Shown piece by piece: positions 1 through 8,183 of a stretch of 64,000 nucleotides of DNA (the stretch's first letter is position 1; each line of letters opens with the position of its first letter). The DNA is from Luteimonas_C sp035250245. GTDB taxonomy: Bacteria > Pseudomonadota > Gammaproteobacteria > Xanthomonadales > Xanthomonadaceae. The notes beneath the pieces were generated by a model, which saw nothing but the letters and a program-made list of their open reading frames with translations, made no database searches and was not told where the DNA came from. A program made the translations under genes and the position numbers. Location of the stretch: the NCBI GenBank assembly GCA_035250245.1, contig DATFFH010000049.1, forward strand, positions 1 to 64,000, written 5' to 3'.

Positions 1-1091
1 GACAGGCCGCGGGCGATGTCCTTGTCCAGCGAGGAAATCTGGCTGACCTTGACCCCGGGCGCGGGCTGCACCTCGAAACGGGTGATCACCGGGCCCGGAT
101 AGGCGCCCATGACCTGCGCGTCGATACGGAAATCCTTGAGCTTGAATTCGATCTGCCGCGACAGCGTCTCCAGCGTTTCCGCGCTGTAGCCCTTGGGCTG
201 CGCCTTGGGATCGTCGAGCAACGCCAGCGGCGGGATGCCGGAACCATCGCCGACATGGAACAGCGGGATCTGCTGCTCGCGCTTGGCGCGATCGCTCTTC
301 TCCACCTGCGCCGGCGCGGGCGGTTCGATCTTGACGGGCACGCGCTTGGCGCGCAGTTCGGTTTCGACTTTGCGCGATTCTTCGCGCTCTTCGCGGAAAG
401 CCCTAGCCTCCTGCCATTCCACGGCTTGCTGTGTGCCGCGGCGGAACAATCCAGGCAAGGCCATGGCCCACTGGCCCAGTCTGTCCATCACCGCCAGCCA
501 GGACAGGCCGGTCGCGAGCGTGATCGAAGTCAGCAACAGCGCCAGCAGGAACAGATTGCTGCCCATGACGCCGAAGCCGGCCATCAGGCTCTTGCCGACC
601 AGACGCCCGAGAATGCCGCCGGCGCCGGCCGAGAAGTCGGCCACGGTGCCGATGCGCAGATACAGCAAGCCCGCGGCCGAAACCAGGAAGCCGACGATGC
701 CGACCAGGCGCAAGGCCGGACCGAGATCCGCCTCGCCGTCGCCGTCCTTGTCCATGCCGAACAAGGCGATCCAGGCGATGACGCCGAGCATGATCGGCAA
801 CAAGAAGGCGACGTAACCGCACAGGTAGATCAGCACGTCCGCCAACCAGGCGCCGACCCGGCCGCCGATGTTGTGCAACGGCGCGGTCACGCTGCCCGAA
901 TGCGACCAGCCCGGGTCGTTGGGCGAGAAGGTGAACAGGCTGGCCAACAGATACAGCAGCACCGGCGCGATCAGGATCAGCGCGATGTCCTTCATCAAGC
1001 GCTGGCGACGCGGATTCGGCGCCGCGGGCGGAGACGCGGCTGCCGCAGGCTTGCGCGACTTCTTGCTGGCTTCTGCTACCGTGCGTGCCAC
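1..1091 (-). CDS. ftsK: DNA translocase FtsK, N-terminal part (partial)
   Basis: FtsK is the septum-anchored DNA pump that clears chromosome termini during division. This is the 5' part of the gene, 363 codons, and it runs off the left edge. A basic, proline/alanine-rich leader is followed by four hydrophobic stretches at about residues 35-58, 80-113, 125-143 and 155-195, as in the FtsK 4TM domain. A charged linker then leads into the start of the motor region, including LDKDIARGLS. The GTG at 1091 is chosen because an in-frame TAG lies just upstream and TAAGG precedes it. A promoter-like pair lies at 1130-1158. The ATPase and gamma domains are outside the window. Confidence 0.9.
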   Translation of the reverse strand, partial: MARTVAEASKKSRKPAAAASPPAAPNPRRQRLMKDIALILIAPVLLYLLASLFTFSPNDPGWSHSGSVTAPLHNIGGRVGAWLADVLIYLCGYVAFLLPIMLGVIAWIALFGMDKDGDGEADLGPALRLVGIVGFLVSAAGLLYLRIGTVADFSAGAGGILGRLVGKSLMAGFGVMGSNLFLLALLLTSITLATGLSWLAVMDRLGQWAMALPGLFRRGTQQAVEWQEARAFREEREESRKVETELRAKRVPVKIEPPAPAQVEKSDRAKREQQIPLFHVGDGSGIPPLALLDDPKAQPKGYSAETLETLSRQIEFKLKDFRIDAQVMGAYPGPVITRFEVQPAPGVKVSQISSLDKDIARGL

Positions 1092-1129
1092 CTTGATATT
1101 CAGCCTTAGCTAAAACCTGTTAGTTGTTG

Positions 1130-1158
1130 AATATAGTGCGAATATTGCAGATCGACAA
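1130..1158 (-). promoter_or_regulatory. Candidate sigma-70 promoter of ftsK
   Basis: Read on the minus strand, TTGTCG (1158-1153) and TATATT (1135-1130) are separated by 17 bases, close to the sigma-70 consensus. Transcription would start near 1123, leaving a leader of about 30 bases before the GTG start of ftsK. It lies in the gap after the preceding gene. Prediction by pattern only. Confidence 0.55.
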
Positions 1159-1186
1159 TGCTTCGGGCTTGCAGGAGTGTCGCCGA

Positions 1187-1678
1187 CTAGCCTCGCATGT
1201 CGATGCCCTTGCTGGCCACCAAGGCCTTCAGCGCTTCTCGTTCGGCTGCCGGCATCGCCCTCGCCGGCACGATGATCATCGCTTGCTTGCCCGCGAAAAA
1301 GCACAGGTTCGTGCGGTAGTCCCGGCAGCGGTCGAGGATGTCCCAGCCCAGCCGGCTGTCGAAGCCGGGTCCGCGAAGGTGGATCGCCTCCTCCGCGAAC
1401 TCGTAGACGTGAGCGCCCTGCAGAGTGGGCGATTTGCGGAACAGCTTCACCGGCAGCCACACGAAACTGGCGATCGTGAAGAACGGCACTAGAACCAGGA
1501 CCGCCACGGTCCAGGAAAAGCCCATCTGGGTCGAAGCGAAATAGGCCGCGGCCGACCATGGCAGCGCGACGAAGAAGGCGGCCGAGAGAATCAGCATCGC
1601 GGGCCGGTCGCGCATTCCTGCGATACCGGCCCAGATCAGGTCGCGACGGCTTGGCGTGAAGCTCGCGACGATGGCCAT
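1187..1678 (-). CDS. YcxB-like membrane protein
   Basis: This is a 163-residue protein of unknown function. Two adjacent hydrophobic helices (about residues 20-40 and 45-65) are followed by a soluble C-terminal half. That half (SPTLQGAHVYEFAEEAIHL, then a Gly/Trp-rich stretch) resembles the YcxB-like C-terminal domain seen in small membrane proteins. The ATG at 1678 has TAAGGAG just upstream, overlapping the stop region of ald, and lies 8 bases after the ald stop, so the two are likely co-transcribed. Longer upstream starts would overlap ald and lack support. The family assignment rests on overall layout and is tentative. Confidence 0.65.
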   Translation of the reverse strand: MAIVASFTPSRRDLIWAGIAGMRDRPAMLILSAAFFVALPWSAAAYFASTQMGFSWTVAVLVLVPFFTIASFVWLPVKLFRKSPTLQGAHVYEFAEEAIHLRGPGFDSRLGWDILDRCRDYRTNLCFFAGKQAMIIVPARAMPAAEREALKALVASKGIDMRG

Positions 1679-1686
1679 GGCGCTCC

Positions 1687-2754
1687 TTACAGCTTCATCC
1701 CCTGCAGCGCAGGATGCACCAATTTGCCGCCTTCCACATTGATGCCCTTCACCAGCGCGGTATTGTCGCGCCAACTGCCGGTAGCCAGCTTGTTGACCCA
1801 GGGCAGGATCGCCGCGCAGATCGCCTGCGACGAGGTCTGCGGCACGGCGCCGGGCATGTTGGTCACGCAGAAATGGATCACGCCCTCCTCCACGTAGGTC
1901 GGCTCCTTCCAGGTGGTGGCGCGCGAGGTCTCGAAGCAGCCGCCCTGGTCGATGGAGATGTCGACCAGCACGCTGCCGTCTTCCATGCCCTTGATCATTT
2001 CGCGGCTGACCACGTGCGGAGCGACCGCGCCGGTGACCAGCACCGCGCCGATCACCAGATCGGCCGAGGCCACTTCGCGGGCCACGACGTCTTCGTACGG
2101 ATACAGCGCGGTGACGTTGTTGCCCAGGCGCATCATTTCGTCCATGCGGTCCTGGCGCTTCTCGAATACGACGACGTTCGCGCCGCCGGCCGCAGCCAGC
2201 GCGGCGGAGTTGCCGCCAGCCTGGCCGGCGCCGAACACGACGACTTTGCCGCGCTCGGTCGAAGGCAGGCCGCCGAGCAGCTTGCCCTTGCCGCCCATGG
2301 GCTGATGCAACAGATGCGTGCCGACCTGCACGCCGATCTTGCCGGCGATAATCGACATCGGCGCCAGCAGCGGCAGGTCGCCGTTGTCCAGTTCCACCGT
2401 TTCGAACGCGACGCCGGTCAGGCCGATGTCGAGCAGGCGTTTGGTCAGCTCCGGCAACGGCGCCAGATGCAGGTAGCAGAACAGCAGATGGTCCTTGCGC
2501 AGCAGCTTCAGGTCGCCTTCGATCGGCTCCTTCACTTTGACGATCAGCTCGCCCTTGTCGTACAGCGCGGCGGCGTCGGGCGCGATCTTGACGCCGAGCG
2601 AGGTGTAGTCGGCGTCCTTGAAGCCGGATTTGATGCCCGCGTCCTTTTCCAGCCAGACCTCATGGCCGCGCTTGACCAGATCGCCGGCCGCAGCCGGCAC
2701 CAAGGCCACGCGGCCTTCGAGGGTCTTGGTTTCCTTGGGTACGCCGATACGCAT
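1687..2754 (-). CDS. ald: Alanine dehydrogenase
   Basis: Catalyses NAD-dependent interconversion of L-alanine and pyruvate plus ammonia in the cytoplasm. The 355-residue product has the family N-terminus MRIGVPKETKTLEGRVALVP, a KVKEP segment, the central Rossmann motif GAGQAGGNSA around residues 175-185, and a C-terminal NMPGAVPQTSSQA signature. Its length is slightly below the usual 360-370 residues. It is divergent from trxB across a 256-bp gap and followed 8 bases later by the YcxB-like gene. Saccharopine dehydrogenase-like relatives share the fold, but the motifs fit Ald. Confidence 0.93.
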   Translation of the reverse strand: MRIGVPKETKTLEGRVALVPAAAGDLVKRGHEVWLEKDAGIKSGFKDADYTSLGVKIAPDAAALYDKGELIVKVKEPIEGDLKLLRKDHLLFCYLHLAPLPELTKRLLDIGLTGVAFETVELDNGDLPLLAPMSIIAGKIGVQVGTHLLHQPMGGKGKLLGGLPSTERGKVVVFGAGQAGGNSAALAAAGGANVVVFEKRQDRMDEMMRLGNNVTALYPYEDVVAREVASADLVIGAVLVTGAVAPHVVSREMIKGMEDGSVLVDISIDQGGCFETSRATTWKEPTYVEEGVIHFCVTNMPGAVPQTSSQAICAAILPWVNKLATGSWRDNTALVKGINVEGGKLVHPALQGMKL

Positions 2755-3010
2755 TTTCGTTCTCCGTCGCCGGCAAGGCCGGACTCAATCGCCCGAAATG
2801 CGGGCGCCACATGTTGAAAACCCGCGCAGGGTTGCGCGGGCCGTTGCGGACTTTCCGCGCGCGCCGCGGCTGGGCCGCGACGGCACGCAATGTTGCGGAA
2901 GACGCGCCTTGATAAGCGGGGCCGCGGTCGCCAAGCTATGGGTTCCGCCGCGCCGCCCATCGACGAAAAAACCTCGTCCCGAGCGCGTTCCATTCCGCCC
3001 GCGAGTATAC

Positions 3011-3964
3011 ATGACCACCTCCAAGCACTGCCGTCTCTTGATCCTCGGTTCCGGCCCTGCCGGCTGGACTGCCGCCGTCTACGCGGCCCGTGCCAATTTG
3101 AAGCCGGTCGTCGTGACCGGTTTGCAGCAAGGCGGCCAGCTGATGACCACCACCGAGGTCGACAATTGGCCCGGCGATGCGCACGGGTTGATGGGGCCGG
3201 ATCTGATGACGCGCATGCAGGCGCACGCCGAGCGTTTCGAAACCGAGACGATCTTCGACCACATCCACAGCGCCGACCTGTCGCAGCGCCCGTTCCGGTT
3301 GAAGGGCGACAGCGGCGAATACACCGCCGATGCGCTGATCGTGGCCACCGGCGCCACCGCCAAATATCTCGGTATCGCTTCCGAAGACCTTTACAAAGGC
3401 CGCGGCGTATCCGCTTGCGCCACTTGCGACGGCTTCTTCTACAAGGACCGGGACGTGGCCGTGATCGGCGGCGGCAACACCGCGGTCGAGGAAGCGCTGT
3501 ACCTGTCGCACATCTGCCGCAAGGTCTACCTGGTCCACCGCCGCGACACGTTGCGCGCCGAGAAGATCATGCAGGACAAGCTGATGGCCAAGATCCAGAC
3601 CGGCAAGATCGTGCCGGTGTGGCATCACACCGTCGACGAGGTGCTGGGCGACGACGCCGGCGTGACCGGCGTGCGGCTGCGTTCGACCTTGGACGATTCC
3701 ACGCAGCAGCTCGACATCCACGGCCTGTTCGTAGCGATCGGCCACACCCCGAACACGTCGTTGTTCGAGGGCCAATTGGCGATGAACAACGGCTACATCG
3801 AAATCCGCTCCGGCCTGAGCGGCGGCGCCACCGCCACCTCGGTCGCCGGCGTGTTCGCCGCGGGCGACGTGGCCGACCAGCACTACCGCCAGGCCATCAC
3901 CTCGGCCGGCTTCGGCTGCATGGCGGCGTTGGATGCGGAGAAGTTCCTGGACAAGGACGGCTGA
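3011..3964 (+). CDS. trxB: Thioredoxin-disulfide reductase
   Basis: This FAD enzyme uses NADPH to reduce thioredoxin. The 317-residue protein has the FAD-binding GSGPAG at residues 13-18, the redox-active CATC motif at 136-139, the NADPH-binding GGGNTA near 153-158 and the C-terminal AGDVADQ FAD motif. Its length matches E. coli TrxB. ATG 3011 gives the correct family N-terminus (KHCRLLILGSGPAG). No good Shine-Dalgarno is visible before it, although GAGTATAC directly precedes the start. It is divergent from ald, and the NYN-domain gene follows 15 bases downstream. Confidence 0.96.
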   Translation: MTTSKHCRLLILGSGPAGWTAAVYAARANLKPVVVTGLQQGGQLMTTTEVDNWPGDAHGLMGPDLMTRMQAHAERFETETIFDHIHSADLSQRPFRLKGDSGEYTADALIVATGATAKYLGIASEDLYKGRGVSACATCDGFFYKDRDVAVIGGGNTAVEEALYLSHICRKVYLVHRRDTLRAEKIMQDKLMAKIQTGKIVPVWHHTVDEVLGDDAGVTGVRLRSTLDDSTQQLDIHGLFVAIGHTPNTSLFEGQLAMNNGYIEIRSGLSGGATATSVAGVFAAGDVADQHYRQAITSAGFGCMAALDAEKFLDKDG

Positions 3965-3979
3965 CCCGTCCGGAGCCGC

Positions 3980-4570
3980 ATGAAGACCACCTACCTGATG
4001 CTCGACTACGAGAACGTGCAGCCCAAGAACCTGGCGCTGATCGCGGGCAAGCAGTTCCAGGTGAAGGTGTTCCTCGGCAAGAACAACACGCGGCTGCCGG
4101 TGGAACTGGTGACGGTGATGCAATCGCTCGGCGCGCGCGGCGAATACATCCGCATGGACGGCAGCGGGCCGAATGCGCTGGATTTCCACATCGCCTACTA
4201 CATCGGCCGGATCGCCGCGGCCGACCCGGACGCGTCCTTCCACATCGTTTCGAAGGACACCGGGTTCGACCCGCTGATCGCGCACTTGAAGACGCAAGGC
4301 ATCGCCGCCAAGCGCACTCCCAATCTCGAAGCGGCGCCGATGCTGAAGACGCTGACCCGCGCCACCGACGACGAGCAAGTCGAAGCCGTGGTCCGCAACC
4401 TGCGCGGCATGCCGAAAAATCGTCCGCAACGTCGCAAGACGCTGCGGGCGATGGTCGCCGCGTGGTTCGGCACGCTCGATGAGGCGGGCGTGGACCGCAT
4501 CGTCGCAGAGCTGGCCAAGCGCGAAGTCGTGGCCTTCGATGGCGAAAAGGTGAAATACCCATCGAAGTGA
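3980..4570 (+). CDS. NYN/PIN-fold nuclease-like protein
   Basis: A 196-residue protein with features of the NYN (LabA/DUF88-type) branch of the PIN-like nuclease fold. An early acidic motif MLDYENVQ (Asp9) is present, with a central DGSGPNALDFHIAYYIGR containing a conserved-looking Asp, and SKDTGFDPLI near residue 90, which matches the third acidic cluster. Such proteins are often RNases, but no substrate is known here. The C-terminal 75 residues look like a small winged-helix or LOTUS-like module (LRAMVAAWFG, then VVAFDGEKVKYP). It overlaps the next gene by 4 bases (GTGA), implying translational coupling. Confidence 0.75.
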   Translation: MKTTYLMLDYENVQPKNLALIAGKQFQVKVFLGKNNTRLPVELVTVMQSLGARGEYIRMDGSGPNALDFHIAYYIGRIAAADPDASFHIVSKDTGFDPLIAHLKTQGIAAKRTPNLEAAPMLKTLTRATDDEQVEAVVRNLRGMPKNRPQRRKTLRAMVAAWFGTLDEAGVDRIVAELAKREVVAFDGEKVKYPSK

Positions 4571-5712
4571 ACGGTCGCGAGCGCGAAGGCCGCATCATTC
4601 CGAACCTCGAGAAGATACGGCCCGAAGCCTGGGATGCGCTGCACGATGGCCGCAATCCCTTCGTTTCGCACGCCTTCTTAGTCGGCCTCGAACGCCACGG
4701 CTGCCTGCGCGCCGACTGGGGCTGGACGCCGCAACACCTGATTTTATGGGAAGGCGATCGACTCATTGCGGCCGCCCCCGGGTATCTGAAGACCAATTCG
4801 CACGGCGAATTCGTGTTCGACCATGCCTGGGCCCACGCCTACGCGCGCTACGGACAGGATTATTTCCCGAAGTATCTGTGCGCCGTGCCCTACTCGCCCG
4901 TGACCGGCCCGCGCCTGCTGGCGAGCGACGAAAACGGGCGACGCCAACTGCTGGCCGCAATGGCGCATATCGCCGACGGCCAGCAGTTGTCTTCGGCCCA
5001 TGTGAATTTCCACACCGAAGCCGAAGACGCACATTTCGGCGAAGGCTGGCTGCCGCGCATCGATGTGCAGTACCACTGGCGCAACGACGCCGGCTGGCGC
5101 GACTTCGCCGATTTCCTCGGCGCGATGGACCACAAGCACCGCAAGAACATCCGCCAGGAACGCACCAAGGCGCAACGCAGCGGCGTCGAGTTCCGCATCG
5201 TGCATGGACGCGACTCGCGCGAGGAAGACATCGCCGCGATGTACGGCTTTTATCTGCAGACCTTCGCCGAATACGGCAACTCGCCCGCGCTGACGTTCGA
5301 GTTTTTTCGCCACTTAGCCTCGGCCATGCCCGATAGCCTGGTGATGTTCCTGGCAGATCACGAAGGCGAAACCATCGCCGGCGCGTTGTGCCTGCGCGGC
5401 GGAGATACCTTGTACGGCCGCTATTGGGGCGCTTCGCGGAACTTGCCCGGATTGCATTTCGAAACCTGCTATTACCAGGGCATCGAATACTGTCTGCGCG
5501 AAGGCTTGCGCGTCTTCGAACCCGGCGCGCAGGGCGAACACAAGCTGGCGCGCGGCTTCCTGCCCACGCTCGTGCGCAGCCGGCATTGGATCGCCGATCC
5601 GGATTTCTCGGCGGCTCTGGTGCATTGGTGCCGGGAAGAAGCCGAATCGGTGCGCCGCTATGCCGCGACCCTCGCCGCCCATTCCCCTTTTCGCAACGCG
5701 CCACTCTCGTAA
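4567..5712 (+). CDS. GNAT/FemAB-like peptidogalycan biosynthesis acyltransferase
   Basis: A 381-residue cytoplasmic protein of the DUF482 family, called peptidogalycan biosynthesis proteins and related to GNAT and FemAB acyltransferases. The family-like segments NPFVSHAFLVGLE, HAWAHAYARYGQDYFPK, DHKHRKNIRQER and FEPGAQGEHKLARGF are present in order. The substrate is not established for the family. It starts at GTG 4567, overlapping the stop of the NYN gene in GTGA. No stronger start is available without losing conserved N-terminal sequence. The gene ends before a dimeric palindromic repeat that separates it from aat. Confidence 0.8.
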   Translation: MNGREREGRIIPNLEKIRPEAWDALHDGRNPFVSHAFLVGLERHGCLRADWGWTPQHLILWEGDRLIAAAPGYLKTNSHGEFVFDHAWAHAYARYGQDYFPKYLCAVPYSPVTGPRLLASDENGRRQLLAAMAHIADGQQLSSAHVNFHTEAEDAHFGEGWLPRIDVQYHWRNDAGWRDFADFLGAMDHKHRKNIRQERTKAQRSGVEFRIVHGRDSREEDIAAMYGFYLQTFAEYGNSPALTFEFFRHLASAMPDSLVMFLADHEGETIAGALCLRGGDTLYGRYWGASRNLPGLHFETCYYQGIEYCLREGLRVFEPGAQGEHKLARGFLPTLVRSRHWIADPDFSAALVHWCREEAESVRRYAATLAAHSPFRNAPLS

Positions 5713-5725
5713 AGCACACCACCTA

Positions 5726-5811
5726 TTGTGGGAGCGGCTTTAGCCGCGAGCTTTTTGATCCCAATCGCCTTGATCCGATGAAAAGATCGCGGCTAAAGCC
5801 GCTCCCACAAA
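5726..5811. repeat. Dimeric palindromic repeat, GTGGGAGCGGC type (A1)
   Basis: The left arm TTGTGGGAGCGGCTTTAGCC and the right arm GGCTAAAGCCGCTCCCACAA are inverted copies around a 30-40 base centre. Each arm also contains its own small palindrome (GCGGCTTTAGCCGC). It sits in the gap between the acyltransferase gene and aat. Near-identical copies occur at eight other places in this window. Confidence 0.9.
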
Positions 5812-5860
5812 GGCGTATGAGCGCCTCCATGCCGGCAGACGCTTGCGGTAACGTGCGGCA

Positions 5861-6646
5861 ATGGCCTTCCGCATCCGCCAACTCGACCCATCGCCGGACG
5901 CGCCCTTCCCGCCGGTCGAGGACGCCCTGCGCGAACCCGACGGCCTGCTGGCCATGGGCGGAGACTTGTCTCCAGTCCGTCTGCTCAATGCGTACCGTCA
6001 CGGCGTCTTCCCCTGGTACTCGCGCGGCCAACCCATCCTGTGGTGGAGCCCAGACCCGCGCATGGTGTTCCGTACCGATGGCGTGCATTTGTCGTCGCGT
6101 TTTCGCCGCAGCCTGAAGTCTTCGGGCTGGGAAATACGCGCCGATACCGCCTTCGCCGAAGTCGTCGCCGCCTGCGCGCAAACGCCGCGAAACGGGCAGC
6201 GGGGCACGTGGATCACGGCCGAGATGCAGACCGCCTACCTGGAATTGCACAGGCTGGGGCACGCGCACTCGGTGGAAGTCTTCGACGGCCAACGACTGGT
6301 CGGCGGCATCTACGGCGTGGCCGTCGGGCGGATGTTCTTCGGCGAAAGCATGTTCAGCGCGGTTTCGGGCGGCTCGAAAACGGCGCTCGCCGCTCTTGCC
6401 CGGGGCCTGGTCGCGTGGGGTTGGCCCTTGATCGACGCGCAGGTGGAAAGCCCGCATCTGCTGAGCCTGGGGGCCGAAAGTTGGCCGCGGGAGAGCTTCA
6501 TGGCCAGGCTCGCGGGTTTGGTCGAGCTGGCTGGCCGGCCGGGGCCATGGAGCGAAGCTTTCGCTGTGCGATCGGCCAGGGAGCTATCTGTTGCTGAAGC
6601 TTTTGTGGGAGGGGCTTCAGCCCCGACAGAGGGCGGTCGGGGCTGA
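5861..6646 (+). CDS. aat: Leucyl/phenylalanyl-tRNA-protein transferase
   Basis: Aat adds Leu or Phe to proteins with N-terminal Arg or Lys, creating type-2 N-degrons read by ClpS. The 261-residue product contains the family hallmarks FPWYSRGQPILWWSPDPR, AYLELHRLGHAHSVE, GGIYGVAVGRMFFGESMFS and DAQVESPHLLSLGAE. It is longer than E. coli Aat (234 residues). Its last 14 codons plus the stop (from 6602) lie inside a GTGGGAGGGGC palindromic repeat, so the C-terminus appears to be repeat-derived. The initiator ATG 5861 follows a gap containing another repeat. infA, clpA and clpS follow within 5 kb. Confidence 0.95.
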   Translation: MAFRIRQLDPSPDAPFPPVEDALREPDGLLAMGGDLSPVRLLNAYRHGVFPWYSRGQPILWWSPDPRMVFRTDGVHLSSRFRRSLKSSGWEIRADTAFAEVVAACAQTPRNGQRGTWITAEMQTAYLELHRLGHAHSVEVFDGQRLVGGIYGVAVGRMFFGESMFSAVSGGSKTALAALARGLVAWGWPLIDAQVESPHLLSLGAESWPRESFMARLAGLVELAGRPGPWSEAFAVRSARELSVAEAFVGGASAPTEGGRG

Positions 6647-6659
6647 AGCCTCCCACAAA
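6602..6659. repeat. Palindromic repeat overlapping the aat 3' end (A2)
   Basis: TTTGTGGGAGGGGCTTCAGC is mirrored by GCTGAAGCCTCCCACAAA, with a short centre of about 20 bases. This is a compact variant of the GTGGGAGCGGC family. It covers the last 14 codons and the stop codon of aat and ends about 105 bases before infA. Confidence 0.9.
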
Positions 6660-6763
6660 GAGCCCGAGCCGGTTAACGATTTCTTTGCCTGCTCACGCCC
6701 CGCGTGGCAGAATGCGCGGCTTCGGGCGCCTCAGCCCGGCACTTTCAGGCAGCAACAGGACGC

Positions 6764-6982
6764 ATGGCGAAAGACGACGTCATCGAATTCGAAGGCACGA
6801 TCTCCGAAACTCTCCCGAACACCATGTTCCGGGTGAAGCTGGAGAACGGCCACGAGATCATCGCCCACATCTCCGGGCGGATGCGCAAAAACTACATCCG
6901 CATCCTCACCGGCGACAAGGTCAAGGTCGAAATGACTCCTTACGATCTGACCAAGGGCCGCATCACCTACCGGATGAAATGA
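6764..6982 (+). CDS. infA: Translation initiation factor IF-1
   Basis: IF-1 binds the ribosomal A site during initiation. The 72-residue S1/OB-fold protein is full length and matches bacterial IF-1 throughout (MAKDDVIEFEGTISETLPN at the start, RITYRMK at the end). It starts at ATG 6764 after CAGGACGC. Its stop overlaps the start of the DUF4124 gene. Its neighbours aat and clpA are also neighbours of infA in E. coli, so the context is conserved. Confidence 0.98.
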   Translation: MAKDDVIEFEGTISETLPNTMFRVKLENGHEIIAHISGRMRKNYIRILTGDKVKVEMTPYDLTKGRITYRMK

Positions 6983-7521
6983 TGTCCGGCGTGCGGGCCC
7001 TTTTCCGGTTCGCACCCGCCGCGCTTTCGATCGCGGCCGCTTTGGCATGCGCGTCGGCGCAAGCGCAGACGACTTATCGCTGGACGGATGCCAAGGGCAA
7101 CGTCCATTACACCGACAGCCCGCCTCCGACCAGCGCCAGAGACGCGCGCACCGTCGGCCCGCCGGATCCGGCCGCTCCCCGCGACTTGACCAAGCTTCCG
7201 CGCGTGAATCCGCCCACGCCCGTGATCGCGGCCAAGCCGGCCCCGGCCGTCGGCGCACCGCCCGAACCTGCGGTCGGCGACGTGCAGAAGCAACTGGAAC
7301 AGAACCGCGAATACCTGCGCAAGCAGCAGAACCCGAAGACGCAGGCCGAACGCGCCAAGCGCGATGCCGAGCAATGCGCGGCCTGGCGCCGCTCGCTGAC
7401 GCGGATCGAAGCGGCCGAGAAGGAACAAGGTCCGAAGCGGCCGACTCCGGCCGAGCTGAAGGATATGGCGCAGACCAAGACCGAATTGCAGCGCAATATC
7501 GAATTGCTTTGCCCTCGATAG
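6979..7521 (+). CDS. DUF4124 domain-containing secreted protein
   Basis: A 180-residue protein of unknown function. An N-terminal signal peptide (about residues 1-29, hydrophobic core FAPAALSIAAALACASAQAQ) is followed by the DUF4124 signature TTYRWTDAKGNVHYTDSPPP, common in periplasmic proteins of Xanthomonadales and Pseudomonas. A proline/alanine-rich linker and a charged helical C-terminus (about residues 95-175) then follow. Two adjacent in-frame ATGs (6979, 6982) overlap the infA stop as ATGA, so translational coupling to infA is likely. 6982 is an equally good start. Confidence 0.8.
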   Translation: MMSGVRALFRFAPAALSIAAALACASAQAQTTYRWTDAKGNVHYTDSPPPTSARDARTVGPPDPAAPRDLTKLPRVNPPTPVIAAKPAPAVGAPPEPAVGDVQKQLEQNREYLRKQQNPKTQAERAKRDAEQCAAWRRSLTRIEAAEKEQGPKRPTPAELKDMAQTKTELQRNIELLCPR

Positions 7522-7935
7522 CGGATCCAGTGCGCCGCTTCTCGGCCTGGCTCGTCACGAAAAATTTTCTTGCAGATCGCCTCAGCATGCGCTGAATCCG
7601 TTTCAGCGAGGAACGCCATCGCGCTGAATGCGCATTCTCCGCATTCAGCGGATTCATGTTCTGTCTTGCGGCGTGTTGCATCACGCACGACGATGAACCT
7701 CTAATGCGCGAGCCGCCACACTCCAGCGCATTGCGGCGATCACGACGATTGCCAGGGAGGAAGCGGATGGTTATTCACGTTCGTACGGGTTTCGGCGCCT
7801 ATCAACTTTTTTGCAGAAACCGCGTGCTGTTCTCGTCGCCCAAGATATGTCATCTTGACGGAGACCTCTTCTGAGGTCGGGTCCGCTGGGGGAATAACCA
7901 TTGGCAGCGTTTCTATAAACCAAAAAGAGAACACA
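7522..7935. other. AT-richer intergenic region with hairpins
   Basis: This 414-base stretch has no convincing gene and is visibly less GC-rich than its surroundings. It contains an inverted repeat CGCTGAATGCG/CGCATTCAGCG at 7622-7650, preceded by a related smaller one around 7590-7607. A further short hairpin GACCTCTTCTGAGGTC lies at 7863-7878, upstream of the small peptide gene. Any leader or promoter role is a guess. Confidence 0.5.
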
Positions 7936-8130
7936 ATGAAACTTACAGTCATGGCCGCAACAGGCGCGATTCTCGCGATCTGCGCCTTCTCGATCCCCCA
8001 AGCGCATTCGGCCTGCAAGCCGCCAACCAAGGCGACGGACAGTTATCAGGTGCCTACGCAGGATTGCATCGGTAACGGTTCAAACACAGCGCCATTTTGG
8101 CAAGCGGTTTTCGAATACTTCTTTGATTAA
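7936..8130 (+). CDS. Small secreted peptide (hypothetical)
   Basis: A 64-residue ORF with a textbook signal peptide: MKLTVMAATG, then a hydrophobic core, with likely cleavage after AHSA near residue 26. That leaves a mature peptide of about 38 residues with two cysteines (CKPP and QDCIG) and an aromatic, acidic tail ending FEYFFD. AAAAAGAGA precedes the ATG, and a strong hairpin terminator follows 9 bases after the stop, which supports a real transcription unit. Base composition is lower in GC than neighbouring genes. I do not recognise a family. A bacteriocin-like or envelope peptide role is possible but unproven. Confidence 0.55.
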   Translation: MKLTVMAATGAILAICAFSIPQAHSACKPPTKATDSYQVPTQDCIGNGSNTAPFWQAVFEYFFD

Positions 8131-8138
8131 AGCAAATA

Positions 8139-8170
8139 AAAAGCGCCGGCATATAAACCGGCGCTTTTTA
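8139..8170. terminator. Bidirectional hairpin terminator
   Basis: AAAAAGCGCCGG and CCGGCGCTTTTT form a stem of about 10 base pairs flanked by A and T runs, usable from both strands. It lies between the small secreted peptide gene on the plus strand and the end of clpA on the minus strand. Confidence 0.85.
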
Positions 8171-8183
8171 ACGAACGAAAGGG

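Noticed and set aside
255..1109. Long open frame opposite ftsK
   Set aside because: High-GC shadow frame on the opposite strand of a clear ftsK; composition (Gln/Arg/His-rich) is typical of antisense artefacts.
3980..5712. Toxin-antitoxin pair
   Set aside because: Both proteins are larger than usual toxins or antitoxins and the second matches a DUF482 acyltransferase; kept only as a low-weight possibility.
7740..8030. Minus-strand ORF over the small peptide gene
   Set aside because: No ribosome site, no family resemblance, and the plus-strand gene has a signal peptide and terminator.
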